From the NCBI GenBank assembly GCA_947176745.1, contig CAMWRV010000004.1:17888-81887 (forward strand): a stretch of 64,000 nt of DNA, read 5' to 3'. The translations under genes and the position numbers were made by a program. The number at the start of each line of letters is the position of its first letter. Positions within the stretch are counted from its first letter, which is position 1. This DNA comes from an uncultured Muribaculaceae bacterium (lineage in GTDB: Bacteria > Bacteroidota > Bacteroidia > Bacteroidales > Muribaculaceae). This document shows, in pieces, positions 53,445 through 61,198 of the stretch. The notes under the pieces are model-generated. The model was not told the origin of the DNA. It did not search any database and was given only the letters and a program-made list of their open reading frames with translations.

Positions 53445-56400
53445 TCATCTGACGATGATCCTGTGGGTCTTGGCGCCTGCCGTGACGAGATAGACGCCTG
53501 CCGGAACTTCTGTCTCGGCGCGGTCCGCGCCCTCACCTGCCGCTACGGTGATGCCTGATACCGATACTATGCGCCAGCGTCGGCCGGCCAGATTCTCGAT
53601 GATGATGCGTCCGGGGAGTGCCGACACTTTTGTCATGAGGGTTCCGATGGCCTCGACACCGTTGCCTACTATGGCAGTGACCGCACGCGACTCGCCCGAG
53701 GCGTAGACCGCCGACACGGCGAATTCATGCGATCCGTCGGGAAGTGAGGTGAATTCAAGGTCTTTTATCGGCGTAGGCGTGAGCAGACTGTTGTCGCAAT
53801 AGACGTTGTATCCTATCAGGTCAAGATCCTGCGGAGTGCCCGCTGCCGGATAGAATGTCACATCGTCGATGAAGGTCTGGGCTGTTCCGGTCACGGCGTA
53901 AGAGCATCCGCGGATGGCGAACCGGCGTCCCCCTTCGGGCACGACAAGGGCGTATTGCGTCCAGTCGCCGGGAAGTTCGTCGATGCGTCTGATCAGTCTG
54001 AACGATTCCGGATCGGTGCTTCCGTCGCTGTAGAGGAACTCGACAGTCTCCGGAGTCGAGCGGTTGTAGCTTCTTGCCCAGAGGGTCACGAGCTGTTCGC
54101 GTCCGCACAGTTCGGGAGTGATGGCCCAGTCGTCCTGCTGCACGCCTGCGGTGAATGTCTCGTTGACCACATACATGTTGGCAAGATACTGCAAGCTGTT
54201 GTCATGACCGTAATAGGTGTCGCTGAATTCCTCGAACAGACGGCTCTGCACCCACCACGACTGTGCGGAGTGTGTCGGAATGCCGGGGAATTCGAGAAGT
54301 TCCCAGGTCGACGAACTGACCATACCTCCGATCGGGGCGCCGTCGGCGTCGATGAAGATCCATTCGCCCGCCTCGGTGAGGAAGCGTTCGTTCTCCACAA
54401 CGGGATATGACTCGAAATCGTCGGTGAACGCTTCGGGGACGGCTGAGCTGAAATCAGGTTCTTTCCATCCGAGGCGAGAGCCGTCGGGGTCGATGTGCAC
54501 TGCGTCGGGCTCGGGGAGAAGCTTCAGGTTGCGGGCCACGGTCACTTCGGCAGAAGTGTTGTTGTCCGGAACCTCGTCGCCGTCGGCAATGACAGATATG
54601 GTGAACGCATTTCCTACCGGGTCCTGCACGCCGAGTTTATGGGTGAAGCTGACTGCAGAGCTCCGGCTGAATCCGAGTTCTCCAAGTTCCTTCTCGGCCA
54701 CAGGCGATCCGTTGTGCGAGAGCACGGCCTTGTGTGATGCCACGCCCGAGGCTCCGAGATTGCTGATGCGCGCGGAGATGGTGAATTCCTCGCCGGGCAC
54801 GGCCTGTACGGGTGCCTCTATGTCGGCTATGCCGAGATCGACGGCGGCGAGACGGTCGATGCTGATGTTGTCGATCAGTATCCAGTTATAGCCGTTGTCG
54901 CCCTGGGCGCGGATCGTACCCTTGAATACGAGCCGGACAGTCTGTCCGCTGAATTCCGTCAGGTCGACGGCCACGTGTTCCCATGCCTGGATATTGCCGA
55001 GATCACCGATGACAAGATGAAGAACCTGGTGGCGCGTGTCGTCGGGAGTGACGGCATATATGTCGAGCTCGTTCATGTCTTTGTTGCCGTAGCGGAGCCA
55101 GTTGTAGGTGTAGAATGTGAGCATCGGCTTCTCCGTGCCTGAAAGGTCGATCGCCGGCGACAGCAGCTCGGTCCACTCGTTGTGATAGTTGCCCTGCTCG
55201 TCGTTGACGTAGCTCCAGCCGAACATTCCGGCGAAACCGTTGTCATGGTCCTGCGAGCCTTCCGCGCTCTGGAACGAGGCGTCCATCAGCCTGTTCCATC
55301 CGTTATACTGCTGAAGGGCCAGTGCGCGTTCGTCATCGGTGATCGATCCGATCTGCGGGCCGTTGGACTCGCCGTCGCCCCAGGGGTGTTCAAGCGTGTA
55401 GTTCGGGAAGGATTCTCTGAACGGCAGCTTCAGCGGCTCGCCGACATAGATGTTGGCGCTTTTTTCCGGGTAACCCTGGCCGGCGGAGTTGACGGCGCGG
55501 ACTTTCACGAATGTGAATCCGTGGTCGCGGCCGGTGTCGAACACAGGCTCGAACTCGAATCCGGTGTCGGCGATATTCTCATATGTCTTGTTGCCGTGGT
55601 AGTATGCATTGTCGGGATAGACTTCGAGAGAGTACGTCACGTCGCCGTTGAGAGGATATCCGAGCCAGTCGGTCTCAGGAGCGTCCCATGTGACATAAGC
55701 CTTGCGGGGATCTCCGGCAGACCGGCTGATCACGATATTGTCGAGTTCCGCCGGCCTGTTTATGCCGACAAATGTCTTGAAAGGTTCTGACAGGGAGCCT
55801 TTCAGATCTCCGTTGTATGCCACGGCCACATATGTGCATTCGGAGTCTTCGGTCACTGATGTGTCGCTGAATCCGACAGATTCGCCCGGCAGCGGATCGT
55901 CGACAACGGCCACTACCGTATTGCCGCGCAACACCTCAAGCCGGCTGACAGAAGAAAGAGAGGAGCCGTTTTCAGCCGAGACAGGCACGGTGACGGTTCC
56001 CTCGGCAAGGAGAGCTCCGGTTCGGTCGGCGGTCACACGGGTTATGACCGGAGCGGCAGGGGCAGACTCGTTGACGGGTGCGGCTATGGTGAGTTCCGCG
56101 ATCTTCAGCTTATACATATCGGCATCGCTGACAGCGTGAAACCCGATGAAGATCTTGCCGTCGCGGTCGGGCACAAGCTCGAAGTCAAATGCCATAGGGT
56201 CAGTCTGGTCGATCACGGTTTCCGGCAGCAGTTCGATCGTCATGTCGGCGGCCGACGGCGCATAGCCCGCCTTTACCTCGATTTTCTCCGGGCAGGATGA
56301 CATATGGCATTTGAATGCGGCGTGGATCTTGTACTTGCAGCCTTTGTATGCCTTGAGAGGCGGGGTCACGGCCCAGTCGTCGGCCGCGTTTGACGATGTA

Positions 56401-58106
56401 TATGAATAGTATATGCCGTCGTAGCTGCTTGAGTCCCAGGTGCGGCCGTCGCCGTTGGCGTCGATGATCGTCCAGTTTTCAAGAAGGCTGTACATCGGGG
56501 CGTCGGCGAGGTCATACGGGAGTTCGAGCGCGCCGGTGAGTGTCGGCACGCTCAGCCCTGGAGCAGACAGCAGGTCGCCGTTGTGTGCGGTGACCGCGAA
56601 TGTAACCGACTCGATTCCTGTGGGTTCGTAGACGAGTGTGGCGGATGTCGCGGAGATCCCTTCGGCCACCGGGCAGTCTCCCGGAAGGCGTGTCACATCG
56701 TATGTGACGCCGGCTGCGTCGACATATCCTCCGTTGACGCCCTCGGTGACTGCGTCCCAGCTGATAGAGAATGTGTTGGATTTCTCGTTGAAGTCAACGT
56801 TTATGTTGGCGGGGGAGATGGGTATGTCGGGACCGGTCCAGAGGGTAAGTCTGGCTTTCTTTCCGGCGCCGGCGGAATTGGTGGCGCAGACCGAGAAAGA
56901 ATGTTTGCCGCCCGATGAAACCGTAATGTCGGCGGAGACAGTCTCTCCGTAGCGCGACGTGCCGGAGGCTGCAAGCTCGCTTCCGTCGTATATCTGCCAT
57001 CCGGCGTCGCCCGATGCCGGAGAACCGTCATGAAGCGTGGAGGGCATTGTGAACGATATGGAGCCAGCAAGAGACCCGTCGGGGAAAGAACCGGCGATAT
57101 CGGCCGGAATACCTGGAGCGTTGTCGGCCACAATCTCCGGCTGCACGAACATCGAGGTGATACATTTCCCCGTGAAGTCGGCGAGCAGTGTGTAGTCGCC
57201 GGTGTCGGGATTGATGGAGTAAAGGCGCGACTCGTGAGTCGATCCCCAGTCGGGCGATCCGTTGTAGATGAAGAGGAAGTTGCCGGAGTCAGGATCGAAT
57301 GTTCCGCTCCATCCGTGCTGGTAGTCGCCCGAAAGCCCGAGATCGGCTATTTTCGATGTCTTTCCGGTGGTGATGTCGACGATGCCGAATGTGCCCGATT
57401 TGGTCACGCCGTAGAGAGTGCCTTCCGTGTTGAAGGCGAGAGCGCGGCAGTCTTCGCCAAATACGAAGTTGGCTCCCGGCGTGAGGTCGGTCTGTTCGCC
57501 AGAGTCAAGGTCGATGCTGTAGAGATGGAACATCATCGAGCCGTAGTCGCAGTATGCGTAGGCGGTTCCGGTCTCCGGGTGGATGGCTATGTCGCTTGCA
57601 CGGTATGTCGCGATATTTATCTCGTTTCCCTGCGGTTGCCAGTCGGTAATGCTGTATGCCTGGATCTTGTGGCCGTGTGGATCGGAATCGGTGTCCCAGT
57701 AATCCTCATATCGCCCGTCGTGACAGGCGTAGTAGAGGTTGCCGTCGAGCGTACCGCCGTAGTAAGATGAGATCTGGCTGATGGCCTCCATCTCTCCGCC
57801 GGAAAGTTCGGGAAGCCGGTACATGCCGATGGTTCCGGTTGCGTAATCGTAGACTGACGCCACGATTGGCGGAAGTTCCGTGCCTTCAGGAGCGGCATTG
57901 AGGCGCGGAGCCGCGTCGCGCGGATCCGCAGTGACGCCGGCTTTGGTCTCCGGCTCTTTTGCGGTGCTGGTCTCGGCGGGAGGATTCTGAAATTCTCTTC
58001 CGAATACCGGACCGCGGCTGATGGCGTTGCGGTTGGCGGTCAGCAATGCCATGGCTGGCAATGCCGTCATGGCCGCCACTGTCAGTAAAAGTCGGTTTTT
58101 CCTCAT
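53445..58106 (-). CDS. Largest T9SS-secreted propeller/Fn3/cleaved-adhesin protein
   Basis: The N-terminal signal peptide (LLLTVAAMTALPAMA) is followed by a propeller (DIAIHPETGTAYAYCDY; ALAFNTEGTLYGVTKSG), Fn3-like units (FSISWDAVTEGVNGGYVDAAG) and jelly-roll adhesin domains (SNAADDWAVTPPL; QQDDWAITPEL). A choice-of-anchor J unit, CARDB-like segments and a sorting domain (VPAGVYLVTAGAKTHRIIVR) complete its 1553 residues. Residues 30-75 are a low-complexity Ala/Pro/Glu linker. It is paralogous to the genes at 13289, 40590 and 45092 but lies on the opposite strand. A promoter with TAGTTTTG at 58195-58202 is in front of it. Confidence 0.82.
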   Translation of the reverse strand: MRKNRLLLTVAAMTALPAMALLTANRNAISRGPVFGREFQNPPAETSTAKEPETKAGVTADPRDAAPRLNAAPEGTELPPIVASVYDYATGTIGMYRLPELSGGEMEAISQISSYYGGTLDGNLYYACHDGRYEDYWDTDSDPHGHKIQAYSITDWQPQGNEINIATYRASDIAIHPETGTAYAYCDYGSMMFHLYSIDLDSGEQTDLTPGANFVFGEDCRALAFNTEGTLYGVTKSGTFGIVDITTGKTSKIADLGLSGDYQHGWSGTFDPDSGNFLFIYNGSPDWGSTHESRLYSINPDTGDYTLLADFTGKCITSMFVQPEIVADNAPGIPADIAGSFPDGSLAGSISFTMPSTLHDGSPASGDAGWQIYDGSELAASGTSRYGETVSADITVSSGGKHSFSVCATNSAGAGKKARLTLWTGPDIPISPANINVDFNEKSNTFSISWDAVTEGVNGGYVDAAGVTYDVTRLPGDCPVAEGISATSATLVYEPTGIESVTFAVTAHNGDLLSAPGLSVPTLTGALELPYDLADAPMYSLLENWTIIDANGDGRTWDSSSYDGIYYSYTSSNAADDWAVTPPLKAYKGCKYKIHAAFKCHMSSCPEKIEVKAGYAPSAADMTIELLPETVIDQTDPMAFDFELVPDRDGKIFIGFHAVSDADMYKLKIAELTIAAPVNESAPAAPVITRVTADRTGALLAEGTVTVPVSAENGSSLSSVSRLEVLRGNTVVAVVDDPLPGESVGFSDTSVTEDSECTYVAVAYNGDLKGSLSEPFKTFVGINRPAELDNIVISRSAGDPRKAYVTWDAPETDWLGYPLNGDVTYSLEVYPDNAYYHGNKTYENIADTGFEFEPVFDTGRDHGFTFVKVRAVNSAGQGYPEKSANIYVGEPLKLPFRESFPNYTLEHPWGDGESNGPQIGSITDDERALALQQYNGWNRLMDASFQSAEGSQDHDNGFAGMFGWSYVNDEQGNYHNEWTELLSPAIDLSGTEKPMLTFYTYNWLRYGNKDMNELDIYAVTPDDTRHQVLHLVIGDLGNIQAWEHVAVDLTEFSGQTVRLVFKGTIRAQGDNGYNWILIDNISIDRLAAVDLGIADIEAPVQAVPGEEFTISARISNLGASGVASHKAVLSHNGSPVAEKELGELGFSRSSAVSFTHKLGVQDPVGNAFTISVIADGDEVPDNNTSAEVTVARNLKLLPEPDAVHIDPDGSRLGWKEPDFSSAVPEAFTDDFESYPVVENERFLTEAGEWIFIDADGAPIGGMVSSSTWELLEFPGIPTHSAQSWWVQSRLFEEFSDTYYGHDNSLQYLANMYVVNETFTAGVQQDDWAITPELCGREQLVTLWARSYNRSTPETVEFLYSDGSTDPESFRLIRRIDELPGDWTQYALVVPEGGRRFAIRGCSYAVTGTAQTFIDDVTFYPAAGTPQDLDLIGYNVYCDNSLLTPTPIKDLEFTSLPDGSHEFAVSAVYASGESRAVTAIVGNGVEAIGTLMTKVSALPGRIIIENLAGRRWRIVSVSGITVAAGEGADRAETEVPAGVYLVTAGAKTHRIIVR

Positions 58107-58194
58107 AGTCGTATAGTTTTGTTTGTTATGATCAGATGTGGGATGGAGTCTTGGTCTTCTATATGAAAATGCCGCACGGTCAGTAACCGTACGG

Positions 58195-58225
58195 CAAAAC
58201 TAAAACCTTTTTGCAGTCTGAAAAA
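58195..58225 (-). promoter_or_regulatory. Promoter of the 1553-residue T9SS gene
   Basis: The minus strand reads TTTT (58222-58225), 19 bases, TAGTTTTG (58195-58202). A short hairpin (CCGCACGGT/ACCGTACGG, 58172-58194) starts at about the transcription start and could be a leader structure or operator. Confidence 0.5.
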
Positions 58226-58269
58226 TAACCTATGTTAATTTGTGTTATGCTGTATTGGATTTTATTGAT

Positions 58270-58397
58270 AATATGTCAGAATTTCTCGCCTTGTGCGATT
58301 CTTTTGCGAATGCGGCTCACGTGGACTTCGGTCATCTTGAGGTAGGAGGCTATGGCTTTAAGCGGCACGTTGTCGAAGAGTTCCGGACGGCATCTTT
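58270..58397 (-). pseudogene. 128-bp copy of the 3' end of the crp-like gene (left direct repeat)
   Basis: This copy is identical to 59334-59461 except for one base, a silent Leu change. It encodes only the last 39 or so residues of the crp gene at 59340 (the HTH and the stop). The frame has no start and meets a stop just before the repeat. It lies 32 bases beyond the GNAT stop, so the GNAT cassette is bracketed by two direct copies. Weaker similarity continues about 30 bases past the repeat. Confidence 0.9.
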
Positions 58398-58429
58398 GTT
58401 GGATGAGGTCTTACCACGGTTTTATGTTT

Positions 58430-58981
58430 TTATAATATTCGATACATTCGCCTTGTTGGAGAGGCCGAATCTCGATTTGTCTGAAACCCAAAAGAGTTCT
58501 TATAATAAAAACTTGTCGTTCTGTCGTTATTTAGGGCATCTACTGTAATGAATTGGCAACCGGATTGCCGATGTTTAGCATAAGTATCAGCTACGAGATC
58601 TATTATCATAGAACCAATTCCCAGGCCCTGATAATCCTTTAATGTTCCAAGATGACCTATGTTAATAGCAGGATATGATGATTGACGATTAAGAAAAGCT
58701 ACAACATCTTCATCTGTCTCTAACTTCAAATCCTCAATAAAATCATCTTTCTCGGTTTGACTGCCAATCATTAAAGCATCATTCATAAGAGTAAATGCGG
58801 CTACTATTGCCCCTGTATCCAAAAACACAGTATATGCTGATAGATAATGACGTCGGACGCACTCTTTTACCTCTAATTGGAAGAAATCGTCAAGTGTTTT
58901 TACACCACATGAAAACGCAGACATATTTGCATAATCTGCGTCATTCATTAATCTGATTTGAATTTGTGATTTAATATCCAA
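58430..58981 (-). CDS. GNAT-family acetyltransferase, possible toxin-antitoxin toxin
   Basis: A GNAT fold is recognisable: AFSCGVKTLDDFF (FxCG motif of this subgroup), VAAFTLMND, the acetyl-CoA-binding INIGHLGTLKDYQGLGIGSMIIDLV (LGIGSM in place of the usual QGIGxxL) and the final SFYYKNSFGF. The family includes TacT/AtaT-like type II toxins that acetylate tRNA, though housekeeping relatives exist. The start is uncertain: TTG at 58981 overlaps the upstream stop by 11 bases and has GGAGG upstream; the ATG at 58948 would remove the first strand, and the track uses TTG at 59011. The gene is visibly AT-rich and looks transferred. Confidence 0.78.
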   Translation of the reverse strand: MDIKSQIQIRLMNDADYANMSAFSCGVKTLDDFFQLEVKECVRRHYLSAYTVFLDTGAIVAAFTLMNDALMIGSQTEKDDFIEDLKLETDEDVVAFLNRQSSYPAINIGHLGTLKDYQGLGIGSMIIDLVADTYAKHRQSGCQFITVDALNNDRTTSFYYKNSFGFQTNRDSASPTRRMYRIL

Positions 58982-59168
58982 GAAGCGGGTTCTTTCCTCC
59001 ACAATTTGCAATTATTCGGTTGGCATTTGCTTCTGTACGGGCTTTACGCTCAGCATTACGATGTCGTTCTTCTGCATTAAAATCCCCCCTGAGATGTTTC
59101 TCAAGATTACAACGGAAACGAGCGACATCATCTCTATCCATTGGAGGATTAGGAATTGAACGTATCAT
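58971..59168 (-). CDS. Small charged protein, possible antitoxin partner of the GNAT
   Basis: From the ATG at 59168 the product is 65 residues, rich in Arg, Glu and Asn (MDRDDVARFRCNLEKHLRGD, then AEERHRNAERKARTEANANR). The track start (TTG, 59192) lies inside the -7 box, so the later ATG is used. It is cotranscribed with the GNAT gene and overlaps its start. No known family is obvious. Size, charge and the leading position fit a type II antitoxin (inference). Confidence 0.6.
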   Translation of the reverse strand: MIRSIPNPPMDRDDVARFRCNLEKHLRGDFNAEERHRNAERKARTEANANRIIANCGGKNPLLGY

Positions 59169-59189
59169 AGCTTCAACTTGTAGTTTAGG

Positions 59190-59221
59190 CAAAGTTATAA
59201 CTTTTTCCTCAGACTAACAAA
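59190..59221 (-). promoter_or_regulatory. Promoter of the GNAT cassette
   Basis: The minus strand reads TTTG (59218-59221), 20 bases, TAACTTTG (59190-59197), with the ATG 22 bases further on. The region between the -33 box and the right direct repeat (59222-59333) holds no further gene. Confidence 0.7.
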
Positions 59222-59333
59222 CTTTTGAGGAAGTAAGATTCTATTCGTTATTTATAGGAACATTTGAATCGGCACTAATGTTTCTCCTTAAAATAACTTG
59301 TGCTTGTGTCGCGATGAGGCGATATTTTGTTGG

Positions 59334-59461
59334 AATATGTCAGAATTTCTCGCCTTGTGCGATTCTTTTGCGAATGCGGCTCACGTGGACTTCGGTCATC
59401 TTGAGGTAGGAGGCTATGGCTTTGAGCGGCACGTTGTCGAAGAGTTCCGGACGGCATCTTT
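59334..59461. repeat. Right direct repeat (3' end of the intact crp-like gene)
   Basis: This is the copy that belongs to the intact gene at 59340. The match to 58270-58397 starts at AATATGTCAGAATTT and stops exactly after GACGGCATCTTT on both sides. Distance between copies is 1064 bases. Confidence 0.92.
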
Positions 59462-59936
59462 CAAGCCATTCGTATCGCCAGCGGGCGTCGCCGTTCATCA
59501 CCTTCGCCTTAAGTTCGGCATAGCAGCTCTGGCGCATGAACACGCCTGCCACCCAGCGGCAGAATTCGTTGGATTCTGTCATGAGGCGGTCGAATGTGTT
59601 TTTTCTGATCCGCAGCATTTCAGTGTGGCAGCAGGCCTCTATGCGAATGATCGACGGAGCTCCGGTCGAGAAACTCTGCATCGAGGCGACCAGAGTTCCC
59701 TCCATGCCGAAGTATACGTTGGTCTCGACGCCCTGTTCGAGCATGTATCCGCGCACTATTCCGCTGCGGATGATGTAGATGTCGGGGTCGTATCTGCCGA
59801 GATCCACCACCGGCTCCCCTTTCTGGAAAACGAGTGTGTCGGCATTGTCGGTGATCAGGCCGAAGATATGGTCGGAGAGCGGACAATCGGATTCCTCGGC
59901 AAGCGCGTTTCTGAATTTATCTGTCATTGCGTCCAT
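59340..59936 (-). CDS. Crp/Fnr-family transcription regulator
   Basis: A cNMP-type beta-roll (LVFQKGEPVVDLGRYDPDIYIIRSGIVRGYML; YFGMEGTLVASMQSFSTGAPS), a long dimerization helix and an HTH (VPLKAIASYLKMTEVHVSRIRKRIAQG) are visible. The ATG at 59936 gives 198 residues; the TATCTTTG box at 60000-60007 excludes the track start at 60032. The gene is intact, but its last 128 bp are duplicated beyond the GNAT cassette. Homologues occur twice more in the window. Confidence 0.88.
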   Translation of the reverse strand: MDAMTDKFRNALAEESDCPLSDHIFGLITDNADTLVFQKGEPVVDLGRYDPDIYIIRSGIVRGYMLEQGVETNVYFGMEGTLVASMQSFSTGAPSIIRIEACCHTEMLRIRKNTFDRLMTESNEFCRWVAGVFMRQSCYAELKAKVMNGDARWRYEWLERCRPELFDNVPLKAIASYLKMTEVHVSRIRKRIAQGEKF

Positions 59937-59999
59937 ATCGGTTGTCGTTAGTCTGGCATGCGGCAGGGCATGTGTGCACGCGGTCTGGCGCAGCATATG

Positions 60000-60007
60000 C
60001 AAAGATA
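60000..60007 (-). promoter_or_regulatory. -7 element of the crp-like gene
   Basis: The minus strand reads TATCTTTG, followed by C, about 64 bases upstream of the ATG at 59936. The -33 region is A-rich without TTTG. Confidence 0.5.
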
Positions 60008-60130
60008 ACTTTTTTCTGTGGATTCCGGGCATTGTAGGACGATTAAATTTGAGTGTGTCCTTAAATATTCAATAGAAAATGAGTAATTTTGCAGACTGAT
60101 GTAATGAAGTTGTTTAAACAATAGCTGTAT

Positions 60131-60481
60131 ATGGCAAAACAGTTCGGCATAATTTTCGGGTGTCTTCTTGTCGGAGAGCTGCTGGCGTTCATTCCGGGGC
60201 TCGATATCCCCGGGAGTATTCTGGGCATGCTCGTCCTGACCGTCCTGCTTGAGCGCGGGGTGGTCAGACCGGAGTCGATCGCTCCGGTCTGCCGGTTTCT
60301 GATAAAAAACATGGCCTTTTTCTTTGTGCCGCCCGGGGTGGCTCTCATGCTTTATTTCGACATAATCGCGGCGGAGTGGATTCCGATCACGGTGGCCACG
60401 GTGGTAAGCATCTTCCTTGTGCTTGTGGTGACGGGCCGTCTCTATGAGTTACTTCACAGGTATTACAAAAAACGCAGGTAA
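60131..60481 (+). CDS. lrgA: LrgA/CidA-family holin-like membrane protein
   Basis: The 116-residue protein has four membrane segments (IIFGCLLVGELLAFIPG; GSILGMLVLTVLL; NMAFFFVPPGVALML; ITVATVVSIFLVLVVTG). The NMAFFFVPPGVALM stretch is characteristic of the LrgA/CidA family. It pairs with LrgB, whose start codon directly follows this stop. The complex is linked to murein hydrolase control and, in some bacteria, to export of small metabolites. A TAATTTTG box at 60084-60091 is a possible promoter. Confidence 0.94.
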   Translation: MAKQFGIIFGCLLVGELLAFIPGLDIPGSILGMLVLTVLLERGVVRPESIAPVCRFLIKNMAFFFVPPGVALMLYFDIIAAEWIPITVATVVSIFLVLVVTGRLYELLHRYYKKRR

Positions 60482-61198
60482 ATGGATATCGCATTGTTTA
60501 TCAGGAGCGAGCTTTTTCTTGTAACGCTCACGTTCCTGCTTTTCTGGGTCTTCTCGCGTCTTCAGACACGCACAGGCATAGCGCTGCTCAATCCGATGGT
60601 GCTGACCATCGCCGCCCTGATCCTGTTTCTGCGAGCTACGGGCATATCTTACGACGAGTATTACAAGAGCGGGCAGCTCATCGAGTTCTGGCTCAAGCCG
60701 GCCATTGTCGCGCTGGCGTTGCCACTGTACAGCGAACTGCGGCACATACGCCGTCAGCTTATGCCGCTTCTTCTGGCCGAGCTGGCTGGTTGCGTGGTCG
60801 GCATAGTCTCGGTGGTGGTGATCGCCGCCCTGCTCGGCGCGGGCGAGGATGTGGTGCGTTCTCTCGCCCCGAAGTCAGTCTCGACTCCCATCGCGCTTGA
60901 GATCTCACGGCAGATAGGTGGAATTCCGGCTCTTACGTCGGCCATTGTGGTGGTCGTCGGCATGATAGGAGCCATGACGGGACTGAAGATGATGACATGG
61001 GGACGTGTCAAAAGTCCTGTGTCGCGTAGCCTCAGCATGGGCACGGCGGCGCATGTCATGGGCACGAACCGTGTGAGCGAGTATGGCGAGCGTTTTGGTG
61101 CCTATGCCACACTTGGACTGATAATCAACGGTATACTGACGGCGTTTCTCGCCGATCCGCTCGTCGAACTGGTCTATGCCTGCGGGCTTGCCGGCTGA
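60482..61198 (+). CDS. lrgB: LrgB-family membrane protein
   Basis: About seven membrane helices are seen, with ALLNPMVLTIAALILFL, LKPAIVALALPLYSELRHIRRQ and PKSVSTPIALEISRQIGGIPALTSAIVVVVG, hallmarks of LrgB. The length of 238 is normal. The ATG follows the lrgA stop with no gap. The end overlaps the convergent EamA gene by 25 bases. Confidence 0.95.
   Translation: MDIALFIRSELFLVTLTFLLFWVFSRLQTRTGIALLNPMVLTIAALILFLRATGISYDEYYKSGQLIEFWLKPAIVALALPLYSELRHIRRQLMPLLLAELAGCVVGIVSVVVIAALLGAGEDVVRSLAPKSVSTPIALEISRQIGGIPALTSAIVVVVGMIGAMTGLKMMTWGRVKSPVSRSLSMGTAAHVMGTNRVSEYGERFGAYATLGLIINGILTAFLADPLVELVYACGLAG

Noticed and set aside
58240-58548. 102-residue plus-strand ORF (MCYAVLDFIDN...)
   Set aside because: It is the antisense reading of the duplicated crp end; an almost identical frame recurs at 59298 over the intact copy.
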